Source: Siccirubricoccus deserti (lineage in GTDB: Bacteria; Pseudomonadota; Alphaproteobacteria; Acetobacterales; Acetobacteraceae). From it: 64,000 nucleotides of DNA. Positions 19,900 to 28,742 of the stretch are shown one piece after another; the stretch's first letter is position 1; each line of letters begins with the position of its first letter. Where the stretch lies: assembly GCF_014283215.1 (NCBI RefSeq), contig NZ_JACOMF010000028.1, forward strand, positions 1 to 64,000. Reading direction: 5' to 3'. The notes under the pieces are model-generated. The model worked only from the letters and a program-made list of their open reading frames with translations. It was not told where the DNA came from and did not search any database. A program made the position numbers and the translations under genes.

Positions 19900-20184
19900 A
19901 TGCGTTCCTTTGACGGCCAGTTCTCCGACAACCGTCCGCTGAAGCGGACGCGGGAGGAGAAGGTGCGGCTGCTGGCGGAGCTGAAGGAAACCCTCCGCAC
20001 CTTGAAGCCGCACACCTCGCAGGAGCTCAAGGTTTCCATTGGCGGCAAGATCAAGGAGCTGGAGGCTGAGCTGGCAGCGCCGCCGCCGCCGCCGCGGGAG
20101 CGGCGGGTGCCTTCGCACCAGCAGGAGCAATTCGGCAGCGGCCCGCGAGCGCCGCGCCGGCCGCGGCCGCCGCGGGAGTTCTGA
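19900..20184 (+). CDS. Small hypothetical protein, basic, with helical core
   Basis: A 94-residue protein I do not recognise. Residues about 20-60 are rich in Leu, Lys and Glu with heptad-like spacing (EEKVRLLAELKETLRTL, GGKIKELEAELA), suggesting two amphipathic helices or a short coiled coil. The C-terminus (about 60-94) is Pro/Arg-rich and probably disordered. The frame is preceded by the purine-rich GGGAGA and starts at ATG. It stands alone between sucB and the convergent gshB, ended by a hairpin. Codon use matches its neighbours, so I think it is real. No function is proposed. Confidence 0.65.
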   Translation: MRSFDGQFSDNRPLKRTREEKVRLLAELKETLRTLKPHTSQELKVSIGGKIKELEAELAAPPPPPRERRVPSHQQEQFGSGPRAPRRPRPPREF

Positions 20185-20192
20185 GGCGCGTG

Positions 20193-20217
20193 CCGGAGGG
20201 GAGGTTGTCCCCTCCGG
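20193..20217 (+). terminator. Hairpin after the small hypothetical gene
   Basis: CCGGAGGGGA and TCCCCTCCGG form a perfect 10-bp stem with a 5-base loop, 8 bases after the stop codon. Confidence 0.6.
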
Positions 20218-20390
20218 ACTTCCCCTGCTCGGGGGCGAACGCCCTCTGGACCGGCCAGGGTCTGGGGCTGTGGCGCACCGATTCTCAAAAAAGCAAAGAA
20301 TATTTGTCCCTTAGGGAGTTTCCTTCTCCCGGAAGCGGCCTCACCAAACTCCTGCCGATCCGGGGCGCGCGCCCTGGCGAATGGGGCTTG

Positions 20391-20409
20391 GGGAAGGCAG
20401 CGCCTTCCC
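20391..20409 (-). terminator. Hairpin downstream of gshB
   Basis: GGGAAGGC and GCCTTCCC form an 8-bp stem with a 3-base loop, 10 bases past the gshB stop on the minus strand. Between it and the hairpin at 20193 nothing else is recognised. Confidence 0.5.
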
Positions 20410-20419
20410 AACCCAACGC

Positions 20420-21370
20420 CTATCCCGCCCGCTTCGCCTCGATCGCGTCCCAGATTGCCCTCTCCAGGTGCACCCCGTCGAAGCGGGCGATTTCCTGCAG
20501 CCCCGTAGGGCTGGTGACGTTGATTTCGGTCAGGTAGTCGCCGATCACGTCGATTCCGACGAAGATCATCCCGCGCGCCTTGAGTTCCGGCCCGATGGCG
20601 GTGCAGATCTCCTGTTCGCGCGCCGTCAGGGTGGTGGCTTCCGGCCGGCCGCCGACATGCATGTTGCTGCGGGCCTCGCCCGCCGCCGGCACCCGGTTGA
20701 TGGCGCCCATGGCGACGCCGTCCACCAGGATGATGCGCTTGTCGCCCTGCCGCACTGCGGGGACGTATTTCTGCACCACCAGGGGCTCGCGCGACCGCTC
20801 GGTGAACATCTCGACCAGCGCGTTGAGGTTGCTGTCATTCGGCTTGAGGTGGAAGACGCCGGCGCCGCCATTGCCGAACAGCGGCTTGATGATGATGTCG
20901 CCGTGCGTCTCACGGAACCGCATGATCTGCCGGCGGTCGGCGGTCACCAGGGTTTCCGGCATCAGCTCCGGGAAATGGGTGACGAACAGCTTTTCCGGCG
21001 CGTTGCGGACGCTGGCCGGGTCGTTCACCACCAGCGTCTTCGGGTGGATGTGCTCGAGGATGTGGGTGGCGGTGATGTAGGCCATGTCGAAGGGGGGGTC
21101 CTGGCGCATCAGGACGACGTCCATTGTCGCCAGGTCCAGCTCCTCCTCCGGGCCGAAGGTCCAGTGGGCGCCGTGCTTGCGCTCGACCGTCACCGGCTGG
21201 GCGCGGGCGGTGACGCGGCCGCCGGCCAGGGCCAGGTCGCGGACATGGTAGTGCCACAGCGCATGGCCACGCGCCTGCGCCTCCAGCATCAGGGCGAAGG
21301 TGCTGTCGGCGTCGATGTTGATCGACTGAATCGGGTCCATCTGGACGGCGACGCGCAGGGCACGGGACAT
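20420..21370 (-). CDS. gshB: Glutathione synthetase
   Basis: ATP-dependent ligation of gamma-glutamylcysteine and glycine, 316 aa, cytoplasmic. The N-terminal substrate domain begins [20 protein letters not shown]. The ATP-grasp domain shows [27 protein letters not shown] (glycine-rich loop), [10 protein letters not shown] and the C-terminal metal-binding [19 protein letters not shown]. The ATG at 21370 matches the family N-terminus; the longer frame to 21442 is unsupported. A long inverted repeat (21445-21489) lies upstream. Confidence 0.95.
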   Translation of the reverse strand: MSRALRVAVQMDPIQSINIDADSTFALMLEAQARGHALWHYHVRDLALAGGRVTARAQPVTVERKHGAHWTFGPEEELDLATMDVVLMRQDPPFDMAYITATHILEHIHPKTLVVNDPASVRNAPEKLFVTHFPELMPETLVTADRRQIMRFRETHGDIIIKPLFGNGGAGVFHLKPNDSNLNALVEMFTERSREPLVVQKYVPAVRQGDKRIILVDGVAMGAINRVPAAGEARSNMHVGGRPEATTLTAREQEICTAIGPELKARGMIFVGIDVIGDYLTEINVTSPTGLQEIARFDGVHLERAIWDAIEAKRAG

Positions 21371-21444
21371 CGGTGTTTCCCCCAGGGGATTGGCTCGCGC
21401 CGTTGCTGCCACGGCGGCAGGGCGAGCGCCAGGGGGTAGCACCG

Positions 21445-21489
21445 GCTACGGCGGATTGCGTGCATCGCTGAACGCCAATCCGCCGTAGC
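21445..21489. repeat. 45-bp palindromic element, copy 1
   Basis: Arms GCTACGGCGGATTG and CAATCCGCCGTAGC (14 bp, perfect) flank a 17-base loop. The reverse complement aligns along its whole length with the element at 23316-23360, including the shared GCGGATTGGCGTTCAG. It lies between gshB and the iron permease gene. A C-run follows at 21530-21541. Confidence 0.7.
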
Positions 21490-21552
21490 ATGTTGTTCGC
21501 AAGGAGGTTTCGTGCTTTGCGGCGTACACGCCCCCCCCCCCCGTGATCCGCT

Positions 21553-22341
21553 CTACTCCGCGGCAGCGGGACGCCGCGAGGCACGGCGCGGCCAGGCAAC
21601 GACCAGCGCCGCCACGACCAGCACCGCGGCCTGCGCCGCGAGCCCTTCCCAGCTTGGCGCGAAGCCCAGCGTCTCGGTCCATTCCGGCAGCTCTGCGGGA
21701 TTGAACGAGATCAGCGCCTGCTCCTGGAACTCCTGCAGCCCGGCACCCACCAGCCGGGCGGCCATCAGCAGCAGGAAGATGGAGGTTGCCAGGAACAGCG
21801 GCCGCAGCGGCAGCCGTACCGCGGTCCGGATCAGCAGCCACCACAGTACCGCCAGCCCCACCGCACCGGCGGCCAACCCGGCCAGCATGCCGGTAAAACT
21901 GCCATCCTCGGCCAGGGCGGAAAGGAACAGCGCGGTTTCGGCGCCCTCGCGGAACACCGCCAGGAAGCCGATGGTGCCGAGGGCCAGCGACACCCGCTCG
22001 GCGGCCAGGGCTGTCTCCGTCTGGCGGCGCAGCGCTTCGGTCCAGGCGCGCGGGTCGGCGCTGCGCCACAGCCAGCCGCCGGTCCACAGCATCAGCCCGG
22101 CGGCGAGAAGGCAGGTGATACCCTCCACCATGTCGTCATGCACACCGCCACGCCATGCCAGGTAGGCGCCGGCGGCGACCAGGCTGGCCAGCACGCCGAG
22201 TCCGGCGCCCGACCACAGCGCGGCCATGCGGTCCGGCGCCATGCGGCGGAGCAAGGCGGCAAGGGCGGCGAGGACAAGGATAGCCTCCAGCCCTTCCCGA
22301 AGCAGGATCAGGGCGGATTGGGCGGCAGTGGAAGCGGACAT
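21553..22341 (-). CDS. FTR1-family high-affinity iron permease
   Basis: Integral inner-membrane permease, 262 aa, seven predicted helices. The two iron-binding motifs of the Ftr1/EfeU family are present: REGLE at 15-19 and REGAE at 131-135. Transport of ferric (or re-oxidised ferrous) iron follows from the family. The EfeO and EfeB partners of the bacterial EfeUOB system are not adjacent, so it may work with an unlinked oxidase. A Fur-like palindrome lies 13 bases upstream of the start on the minus strand, pointing to iron-controlled expression. The ATG at 22341 begins directly at the first membrane helix. Confidence 0.88.
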   Translation of the reverse strand: MSASTAAQSALILLREGLEAILVLAALAALLRRMAPDRMAALWSGAGLGVLASLVAAGAYLAWRGGVHDDMVEGITCLLAAGLMLWTGGWLWRSADPRAWTEALRRQTETALAAERVSLALGTIGFLAVFREGAETALFLSALAEDGSFTGMLAGLAAGAVGLAVLWWLLIRTAVRLPLRPLFLATSIFLLLMAARLVGAGLQEFQEQALISFNPAELPEWTETLGFAPSWEGLAAQAAVLVVAALVVAWPRRASRRPAAAE

Positions 22342-22353
22342 TGGAACCTATGT

Positions 22354-22370
22354 TTGCGAATGACTCGCAA
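22354..22370 (-). promoter_or_regulatory. Fur-like operator upstream of the iron permease
   Basis: TTGCGA, five spacer bases, TCGCAA form a perfect 6-bp inverted repeat inside the 69-base gap before the permease start. The flanks are AT-rich for this genome (ACTTATAGC on one side, AACATAG on the other). Position and symmetry resemble the TGCRAAT-type Fur/Mur boxes of alphaproteobacteria. Regulation by iron is an inference. Confidence 0.55.
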
Positions 22371-22410
22371 CTTATAGCCGCCAGAGCGCCCCTGTCGTGT
22401 GAAATCGGAT

Positions 22411-23226
22411 TCAGGCCATGGCCGGGGCGCGCAGGGTCTCATAGGCCGCCCGCACCAGCACCGGGCCGTGCTGGCGTTCCAGCCGGCGGATGGTGAAATG
22501 CGCCGTGGCAATGCCGCGGAAATGCTCAAGGAAGGCGAGGTTCACCGCCGCGCCGCCGGCTGCGCCGATTACCGGTGCCGCCTGGGCCGAGAGCTTCACC
22601 GCCACCGGCGCGCCGAAGCGGGCCGCGACGGCGCCGAGGAAGCCCGGCACCAGCGCGCCGAGGCCCCGGCCCACCACGCCCTGCAGGGTCTCGGCCAAGG
22701 CGATGCGGAGGGCGAAATAGCCGCTTTCGGTGTCGTCATCGGCCGGGTCGCGGCCGCCCAGAGCGAAAACCTTCAGGCATTCCGCCTGGACCTCGGGCCG
22801 GGAGAGGTCTTCGCCCTGCTCGGCGGCGATTGCCGCGACCTGGCGCAGCAGCAGCGTGGTCGAGATCGGCAGCTCCAGCAGCGTCCCCGGCAGTCCGAGC
22901 GCGCCGCCGGCAACGCCCGAGGCCGCCAGCATGCCGCGATGCAGCCAGGCGCCCGACAGCGGCGTCGGGTTGTGCGACGGGTTGCTGCGCAGGGCAGTGC
23001 GCATCGCCGTCTCCAGCGCCCGGCGCACCGCCTCGCCCAGCATCCGCTGTACCGCTCCCGGCAGCCGCCGCTTCAGCGTCTCGACCGAGCCGCCGACCAG
23101 ACCGGCCAGGCGCATCGGCAGGGAAACGCCCTCCAGCACCGCGGCGGCCGCCTCAAGCTCGGCCTGGGCGTCGCCGGGGAGGGAGGCGGGGACGGGAAGG
23201 TTTGTCTGGTTCATCGTAACGGCCAT
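22411..23226 (-). CDS. EcsC family protein
   Basis: A 271-residue protein with the EcsC domain across most of its length. Recognised stretches include SGVAGGALGLPGTLLELPIS (two glycine-rich hydrophobic helices, about 120-150), LRQVAAIAAEQGEDLSRPEV, ECLKVFALGG, and the C-terminal GAAGGAAVNLAFLEHFRGIATAHFTIRRLER. The domain's biochemical role is not settled. Two starts are possible: the ATG at 23226 with AAGG in front was chosen; the ATG at 23214 would remove four residues. No operon partner: the iron permease gene downstream has its own promoter region. Confidence 0.8.
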   Translation of the reverse strand: MAVTMNQTNLPVPASLPGDAQAELEAAAAVLEGVSLPMRLAGLVGGSVETLKRRLPGAVQRMLGEAVRRALETAMRTALRSNPSHNPTPLSGAWLHRGMLAASGVAGGALGLPGTLLELPISTTLLLRQVAAIAAEQGEDLSRPEVQAECLKVFALGGRDPADDDTESGYFALRIALAETLQGVVGRGLGALVPGFLGAVAARFGAPVAVKLSAQAAPVIGAAGGAAVNLAFLEHFRGIATAHFTIRRLERQHGPVLVRAAYETLRAPAMA

Positions 23227-23315
23227 AACCTTGGGTGTGGCGCCGGGTTCGCCAGAGGGGATCGCGGAGGGGCGCGAACGCCCCGCGTCAATCCGCCCTG
23301 CGGACAAGACAACTG

Positions 23316-23360
23316 GTTGCAGCGGATTGGCGTTCAGACATGGACGCGATCCGCTGTAGT
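23316..23360. repeat. 45-bp palindromic element, copy 2
   Basis: Aligned to the reverse complement of 21445-21489, most positions are identical. The inner arms here are CAGCGGAT and ATCCGCTG, where copy 1 has CGGCGGAT and ATCCGCCG, so the change on one arm is matched on the other. It sits between the EcsC gene start and the decayed oxidoreductase. Confidence 0.7.
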
Positions 23361-23416
23361 CCGCCAGGAATTGGGATCCGCTTCGGAGTTGCGGCCTGGA
23401 TGGCAGCCTCGCGTCG

Positions 23417-24036
23417 GTGACGATCCGCACCGCTTGCCCGCACGAATGCCCAGCGCCTGCGGGTTGGAGGTGGAGCGGCTTTTGCCGACGCGCCTTGGCC
23501 GGGTGCGTGGTTCCCACACCCAATGACTACACGGCCGGCACCTGCTGCGCCAAGGTCGTCCGCCATGTCGGGCGGGTGCACCACCCGGGCCGGCTGACGC
23601 AGCCCTGGTCCGCGTCGGCGCGAAGGGGAAGGAGCGCTTCGCCCCGATCAGCCGGGAGAAGGCGCTGGACCGCATCGCCGAGGCCTTCAAGGCCGCCGCG
23701 GCGCGGCATGAGCCGGAGGCGGTCTGGCGCTACCACAGCGGCGACACCCTGGCGTGCTGTCGCGCTGGGGATCGACCGGCTGCGCCATGTCATGGGGTAT
23801 TCGTGGCAGAAGTCGACTATCGCATCGCACGGCTAGGCCCGTGGCACTGATCCGCGGCGGATGGTGGAGGCAGACCTCATCCTTATGTGGGGTGGCAACC
23901 CTGTCTCCACTCAGGTCAATCTGATGATCCACATTCAGCAGGTGCGGATGCGGTGCCAAGCTGGTGGTGATGGATGCCTATCGCTCCCCAAGCATCGAGG
24001 CGGCCGACATCGGCGTGGTGCTGCGGCCGGTGTGAC
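23417..24036 (+). pseudogene. Decayed molybdopterin oxidoreductase (DMSO reductase superfamily), N-terminal part
   Basis: Consecutive pieces in different frames read as one protein. TACPHECP is the start of the [4Fe-4S] cysteine motif. It is followed by GLEVERLLPTRLGRVRG, NDYTAGTCCAKVVRHVGRVH, GKERFAPISREKALDRIAEA, GIDRLRHVMGY, ADLILMWGGNPVSTQVN and KLVVMDAYRSPSIEAADIGV. These are in the order and spacing of a Mo-bisPGD oxidoreductase. At least five frame changes and internal stops break it, and only about the first 200 residues of a roughly 700-residue family remain. It is non-functional. The region has no competing intact ORF. Confidence 0.8.
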
Positions 24037-24045
24037 GCTACGGCG

Positions 24046-24300
24046 TCATTCGCGTGGCGTGGTGTTGTCCCGCAGCCAGGCGTCGAAGCCTTCCGGCAGT
24101 TCGCCGGCGGCGAGGTCGCGCATAAGCACTACACAGTCGGCACCACCAGCCCTCAAATTGAGGCCGTTCAGGGTGAAAGGGGGGGGCATTGCGACCTAGG
24201 CGGTGCGCTTGTTGCCGTCCACGAAGGGGGGTTCCGCGCCAGCCCGAGGGCCAGCGCGGCCGCGGCACGAGTATCAGGCGCCCTGCGAGCCCTTATGAAC
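24046..24300 (-). pseudogene. Decayed Doc (death-on-curing) Fic-type toxin remnant
   Basis: On the minus strand the frame reads AAAALALGLARNPPFVDG followed by NKRTA, the Fic core (H/N-P-F-x-x-G-N-K-R), then an in-frame TAG. After a frameshift it continues FTLNGLNLRAGGADCVV LMRDLAAGELPEGFDAW and ends LRDNTTPRE-stop at 24046. The order and ending match the C-terminal half of Doc toxins. The catalytic His of HPF is changed to Pro here. The N-terminal half and any Phd antitoxin are missing. It abuts the end of hslU. Confidence 0.7.
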
Positions 24301-24313
24301 CGGCAGCGGTGCC

Positions 24314-25639
24314 TTACAGGATATACCGGCTGAGATCCGCGCTGGCGGCCAGCGGTGCCACCTTCTCCTGCACATAGGCGGCGTCCACCGGCACGCTTTC
24401 GCCGCTTCGATCGCTGGCGGTGAAGCTGATCTCCTCCAGCAGCCGCTCCAGCACCGTGGCCAGCCGCCGGGCGCCGATGTTCTCCACCTTGGCGTTGATG
24501 TCCGCCGCCAGGTCGGCGATCGCATCCACCGCATCGGCGGCGATGTCGAGCACCACGCCCTCGGTCTTCAGCAGCGCGACATACTGCTTGACCAGCGAAT
24601 GCTCCGGCTCGGTCAGGATACGGCGGAAATCCTCCCGCGTCAGCGCCGCGAGCTCAACCCGGATCGGCAGCCGCCCCTGTAGCTCGGGCAGCAGGTCGGA
24701 GGGTTTCGAGAGGTGGAAGGCGCCGGAGGCGATGAACAGGATATGGTCGGTCTTCACCGGTCCATGCTTGGTGGTGACGGTGGTGCCCTCGATCAGCGGC
24801 AGCAGGTCGCGCTGCACGCCCTCACGCGAGACATCGCCGCCGCGGACATTGCCATCAGAGCTGCGGGCCACCTTGTCCAGTTCGTCGAGGAAGACGATGC
24901 CGTTGTTCTCGGTATTGGCCACCGCCTCGCGGGTCAGTGCCTCCTGGTCCACCAGCTTGTCGGCTTCATCCTTCAGCAGCGCCTGGCGGGCCTCGGAGAT
25001 GGCCATCTTGCGCGGCTTGGTGCGGCTGCCGAACATCTTGCCCAGCATCTCCTGCATGTTCTGCATCTGCATGCCCTGGGCGCCGGGCAGGTCGATCATG
25101 CCGATCGGCATGCCGCCGCCGGCATCGGCCACCTGCACCTCGACCTCGCGGCTCTCGAGCTGGCCCTCGCGCAGCATGCGGCGGAATTTCATCCGGGTCT
25201 CGCCGCTGGCGCCCTCGCCGACCAGGGCGGTCACCAGCCGCTCCTCCGCTGCCAGCTCCGCCTTGGCCTGGACCGACTTGCGCGACGCCTCGCGGGTCTG
25301 GGTGATGCTCACCTCGACCAGGTCGCGGATGATGCTGTCGACGTCGCGGCCGACATAGCCGACCTCGGTGAATTTGGTGGCCTCGACCTTCAGGAAGGGG
25401 GCGTTGGCGAGCTTCGCCAGCCGCCGGGCGATCTCGGTCTTGCCGCAGCCGGTCGGGCCGATCATCAGGATGTTCTTCGGCACAACCTCCTCGCGCAGCC
25501 CCTCGGGCAGCTGCTGGCGGCGCCAACGGTTGCGCAGCGCGATGGCGACGGCGCGCTTGGCGTCGTTCTGGCCCACGATGTAGCGGTCGAGCTCGGAGAC
25601 GATCTCGCGCGGCGAGAGGTTCACGGTTTCGCTGGGCAT
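24314..25639 (-). CDS. hslU: HslU, ATPase subunit of the HslVU protease
   Basis: AAA+ unfoldase (441 aa) that feeds substrates to the HslV peptidase. Walker A is GPTGCGKTE at 61-69 and Walker B is [10 protein letters not shown]. The gate motif [15 protein letters not shown] follows the Walker A region. The I-domain (about 110-235) contains the Met-rich stretch [15 protein letters not shown]. It ends in the family's typical SRYIL, which inserts into HslV. The ATG at 25639 lies 4 bases after the hslV stop, so the two are one operon. Confidence 0.97.
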   Translation of the reverse strand: MPSETVNLSPREIVSELDRYIVGQNDAKRAVAIALRNRWRRQQLPEGLREEVVPKNILMIGPTGCGKTEIARRLAKLANAPFLKVEATKFTEVGYVGRDVDSIIRDLVEVSITQTREASRKSVQAKAELAAEERLVTALVGEGASGETRMKFRRMLREGQLESREVEVQVADAGGGMPIGMIDLPGAQGMQMQNMQEMLGKMFGSRTKPRKMAISEARQALLKDEADKLVDQEALTREAVANTENNGIVFLDELDKVARSSDGNVRGGDVSREGVQRDLLPLIEGTTVTTKHGPVKTDHILFIASGAFHLSKPSDLLPELQGRLPIRVELAALTREDFRRILTEPEHSLVKQYVALLKTEGVVLDIAADAVDAIADLAADINAKVENIGARRLATVLERLLEEISFTASDRSGESVPVDAAYVQEKVAPLAASADLSRYIL

Positions 25640-25643
25640 CCGA

Positions 25644-26207
25644 TCAGGCCGCTTCCAGGGTTTCGAGGATGATGTTGCCGTTGGTGTAGACGCAGATGTC
25701 GCTGGCGATCCGCATGGCGCGGCGGCAGATCTCCTCCGCCGCCAGCCCTTCCACCGGCAGCAGGGCCCGGGCCGCGGCAAGGGCGAAATTGCCGCCGGAG
25801 CCGATGCCGATGACCGCATCCTCCGGCTCCAGCACGTCGCCCTGGCCGGTCAGCAGCAGGGAGCGACGGGAGTCGGCCACCGCCAGCAGCGCCTCCAGCC
25901 GGCGCAGGTAGCGGTCGCTGCGCCAATCCTTTGCGAGTTCGACGCAGGCGCGCTCCAGCTGGTCCGGGAAACGTTCCAGCTTGGCCTCCAGCCGTTCCAG
26001 CAGGGTAAAGGCATCGGCGGTGGCGCCGGCGAAGCCGGCCAGCACGCGGCCATTGGCGATGCGGCGAACCTTTCGGGCATTGCCCTTGACTACGGTCTGG
26101 CCGAGCGAGACCTGACCGTCCCCGGCCATGGCGACGAGGCCGCCCTTGCGGACTGAGAGGATGGTCGTGCCGTGCCAGCCGAGGGGGTCGTTCGGATTCC
26201 TGTCCAT
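25644..26207 (-). CDS. hslV: HslV, peptidase subunit of the HslVU protease
   Basis: N-terminal-nucleophile threonine peptidase, 187 aa as translated. The propeptide (1-13) ends GWHG, and processing would expose T14 of [10 protein letters not shown] as the nucleophile. Further motifs: [36 protein letters not shown] and [16 protein letters not shown]. The start at 26207 gives a normal short propeptide; an upstream ATG would add 12 atypical residues. It is divergent from hisB, with a 146-base shared promoter region (26208-26353). Confidence 0.96.
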   Translation of the reverse strand: MDRNPNDPLGWHGTTILSVRKGGLVAMAGDGQVSLGQTVVKGNARKVRRIANGRVLAGFAGATADAFTLLERLEAKLERFPDQLERACVELAKDWRSDRYLRRLEALLAVADSRRSLLLTGQGDVLEPEDAVIGIGSGGNFALAAARALLPVEGLAAEEICRRAMRIASDICVYTNGNIILETLEAA

Positions 26208-26353
26208 GGGCCGCGATGTGGCGCTTTCAGGCCCGCCCGGCAATGCCCCGGACGGCGGGCCTTTCCACGGAAGTGGCGCACGCTGCGGTTGCGCAATGCA
26301 GCATGCGACACGCTGGTTGCGACCCCTGGGTCCGCGGCGTAGGAAGGCGCCCG

Positions 26354-26965
26354 ATGAGCCAGCCCGCCACCCCTCGCCGCGCCGAGATCACCCGCACCAC
26401 CAGCGAGACCGACATCCGCGCCAGCCTGGCGCTGGACGGGACCGGACGCGTGCAGGTGGCCACCGGCATCGGCTTCCTCGACCACATGCTGACGGCGCTC
26501 GGCCGCCATGCCCTGTTCGACCTGGTGGTGGAGGCCAAGGGCGACCTGCACATCGACTTCCACCACACCACGGAGGATGTCGGCATCGTGCTCGGCCAGT
26601 GCCTGCGCCAGTCGCTGGGCGACAAGCGGGGCATCCGCCGCTACGGCCATGCCGTCATCCCGATGGATGAGGCGCTGGCGGAAGCCGCCATCGACATCTC
26701 CGGCCGGCCCTTCCTCGCCTGGTCGGTGCCCTTTGCCCGAGACAAGATCGGCGAGATGGACACGGAACTCTTCGAGGAGTTCTTCCGCGCCTTTGCCTTC
26801 AATGCCGGCATCACCCTCCACCTGACCTTGAAGGCGGGCACCAACGCGCACCATGTCGCCGAGGCCTGTTTCAAGGCGCTGGCCCGTGGCCTTCGTATGG
26901 CGGTGGAGACGGACCCGCGCTCACCCGATGCCATCCCCTCCACCAAGGGGGTCCTGGAGGCCTGA
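26354..26965 (+). CDS. hisB: Imidazoleglycerol-phosphate dehydratase
   Basis: Dehydrates imidazole glycerol phosphate in histidine synthesis. 203 aa, the monofunctional form without the phosphatase half found in enterobacteria. Two metal-binding repeats are visible: [18 protein letters not shown]-type motifs ([15 protein letters not shown] near 37-51, [14 protein letters not shown] near 70-83) and [15 protein letters not shown] near the C-terminus. It opens the his gene group and overlaps the next gene by one base. Confidence 0.96.
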   Translation: MSQPATPRRAEITRTTSETDIRASLALDGTGRVQVATGIGFLDHMLTALGRHALFDLVVEAKGDLHIDFHHTTEDVGIVLGQCLRQSLGDKRGIRRYGHAVIPMDEALAEAAIDISGRPFLAWSVPFARDKIGEMDTELFEEFFRAFAFNAGITLHLTLKAGTNAHHVAEACFKALARGLRMAVETDPRSPDAIPSTKGVLEA

Positions 26966-27372
26966 TGCGCGTCTGGACCGTGCATATCCCGTCCGCGGCC
27001 CCGGCGGCGGCCGGCCAGGCGCCGGTCGGCGGCCCGGCGGTGCTGCTCCGGCAGGGCTTCGCCTGGGGCGCCTTCCTGCTTGGCCCGCTCTGGCTGCTGC
27101 GCCACCGGCTATGGCTGGAGGCGGTGATCTGGCTTGGCTTGGCGCTGCTGCTGTCCGGGCTGGCGCCGGCCTGGACGCTGCCGCCGGCCATCCTTGCGCT
27201 GCAATTCCTGCTCGGCGCTTCCGCCCAGGACCTGCGTGCCGCCGCCCTGGCCCGGCGTGGCCTGCCCGAGGCGCTGGTGGTGGCGGCCGAAGACCTCGAC
27301 CATGCGCTGGCCAGACTGCTGCGGGCGCGTCCCGACCTGGCCCCGGCGCTCGCCCGGACGGCGCTGGCGTGA
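26965..27372 (+). CDS. DUF2628 family membrane protein
   Basis: A 135-residue protein with one or two hydrophobic segments (about 33-48 and 53-78, separated by RHRLW), and a soluble C-terminus. The central pattern RQGFAWGAFLLGPLWLLRHRLW is the hallmark of the DUF2628 family, which often sits between hisB and hisH in alphaproteobacteria. The biochemical role is unknown. Its start overlaps hisB and its stop overlaps the GTG start of hisH, so it is fully embedded in the his operon. Confidence 0.8.
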   Translation: MRVWTVHIPSAAPAAAGQAPVGGPAVLLRQGFAWGAFLLGPLWLLRHRLWLEAVIWLGLALLLSGLAPAWTLPPAILALQFLLGASAQDLRAAALARRGLPEALVVAAEDLDHALARLLRARPDLAPALARTALA

Positions 27373-28085
27373 GCCCGGCCGATCCGCAGCCTGCGGGGCT
27401 GAACCGGCCGGGCCTGGACCCCGGCCGGCCGGTGCGCATCAGCGTGGTCGATCCGGGCTCGGGCAACCTCGCCTCGGTGCTGCGGGCGCTCGACCGGGCC
27501 TCGGCCATGGCGAATGTGCCGATCGAGGCGGCGGTCACCCGCGATGCCGCCGAAGTGGCGCGCGCCGACCGTCTCATCCTGCCCGGCCAGGGCGCCTTCG
27601 CCGCCTGCATGCGCGGGCTGACGGCGCTGCCCGGCATGGCCGAGACCCTGGACCAGCAGGTAATCCGCCACGGTGTGCCGCTGCTCGGCATCTGCGTCGG
27701 CATGCAGATCATGGTCGAGCGCGGGCTGGAGCATGGCGTCACCCCTGGCCTCGGCTGGATTGCCGGGGAGATGGCGGCGATGGCCCCGCGCGATGCCGCC
27801 GGCCATGCCCTGCCGCTGCCGCAGATGGGCTGGAACACGCTGGACTTCCCGCCCGGCGGCCATGCGCTGCTGGCTGGCATCAGCCCCGGCGAGCACGCCT
27901 ATTTCGTGCATTCCTTCGCGCTGCGGGGCGGCCGCCCGGCGGAATGCCTCGCCATCACTGATTACGGCGGGCCGGTGGTCGCCATGGTCGGTCGCGACAA
28001 TATCGCCGGTACCCAATTCCATGTGGAGAAGAGCCAGACCGTGGGCTTGCGCATCCTGGCGAATTTCCTCCGGTGGGCCCCATGA
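27369..28085 (+). CDS. hisH: Imidazole glycerol phosphate synthase, glutamine amidotransferase subunit
   Basis: Class I glutaminase (238 aa) that supplies ammonia to HisF. Nucleophile C109 in LLGICVGMQIM, and H218 and E220 in TQFHVEKSQ complete the triad. PGQGAF near 72-77 is the oxyanion region. The GTG start overlaps the upstream stop (GTGA). The first 20 residues are a Pro-rich extension before VRISVVDPGSGN. The stop overlaps the start of the acetyltransferase gene (ATGA at 28082). Its partner HisF is not found in the window. Confidence 0.95.
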   Translation: MSPADPQPAGLNRPGLDPGRPVRISVVDPGSGNLASVLRALDRASAMANVPIEAAVTRDAAEVARADRLILPGQGAFAACMRGLTALPGMAETLDQQVIRHGVPLLGICVGMQIMVERGLEHGVTPGLGWIAGEMAAMAPRDAAGHALPLPQMGWNTLDFPPGGHALLAGISPGEHAYFVHSFALRGGRPAECLAITDYGGPVVAMVGRDNIAGTQFHVEKSQTVGLRILANFLRWAP

Positions 28086-28675
28086 GCGAGGTGGCGTCCG
28101 AGGCAACCCGGCTCTCGGTGGAACGGGTGACGGAACTCTCCGACCACGACATGGCGGAGCTCTGCGAGGCGACCGACGCCGCCATCATCGAGGGCGGCGG
28201 CTTCGGCTGGATCGAGCCGCAGGGCCGGGCCGCGCTGGAGCGGCACTTCCGCGGCGCGCTGCTGGTGCCGGAACGTGAGCTGTTCATCGCCCGGCTCGAC
28301 AGTCTGGTGGTCGGCAGCGCCCAGCTGGTCCGCCCGCCGCGCAACAACGAGGCGCAGGCGATCGGCGCGACGCTGACCCATGCCTATATCGCCCCCTATG
28401 CCCGCGGCCATGGCCTCGCCCGGCTGATGATCCAGCGGGCGGAGGAGCGCGCCGCGGCGCTCGGCCACAGGGTGCTGAACCTCGACGTGCGGGAGACGCA
28501 GGAAACCGCCATCGCGGTGTTCGAGGGGCTGGGCTACATTCGTTGGGGCACCCATCCGGCCTATGCCAGGGTGCGCGGCCAGACGGTGGCTGGGCATTAC
28601 TACTACAAGCTGCTGGAGCCTGGCCGCGGCCGGACCACCGGCCAGCTGCTCGGCCTGGGCCGCGAGGGGCAGTAG
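28082..28675 (+). CDS. GNAT family N-acetyltransferase
   Basis: A 197-residue acetyltransferase fold. The acetyl-CoA loop is [19 protein letters not shown] (about 101-119), preceded by the beta strand [13 protein letters not shown] and followed by [21 protein letters not shown], which is the standard GNAT order. The acceptor is unknown. It is placed between hisH and hisA with a 4-base overlap to hisH, an uncommon insertion in a histidine gene group. Confidence 0.88.
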   Translation: MSEVASEATRLSVERVTELSDHDMAELCEATDAAIIEGGGFGWIEPQGRAALERHFRGALLVPERELFIARLDSLVVGSAQLVRPPRNNEAQAIGATLTHAYIAPYARGHGLARLMIQRAEERAAALGHRVLNLDVRETQETAIAVFEGLGYIRWGTHPAYARVRGQTVAGHYYYKLLEPGRGRTTGQLLGLGREGQ

Positions 28676-28742
28676 CCCCGACCGCGGAGCGGGAGGGGGA
28701 GCGTGGCGATTTGAGGGAAGGAATGCCGGATTGGCAGCCGAG

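Noticed and set aside
23227-24313. Several 60-140-residue frames in this gap as genes
   Set aside because: They are pieces of the two decayed genes read in different frames; none starts or ends like a complete protein.
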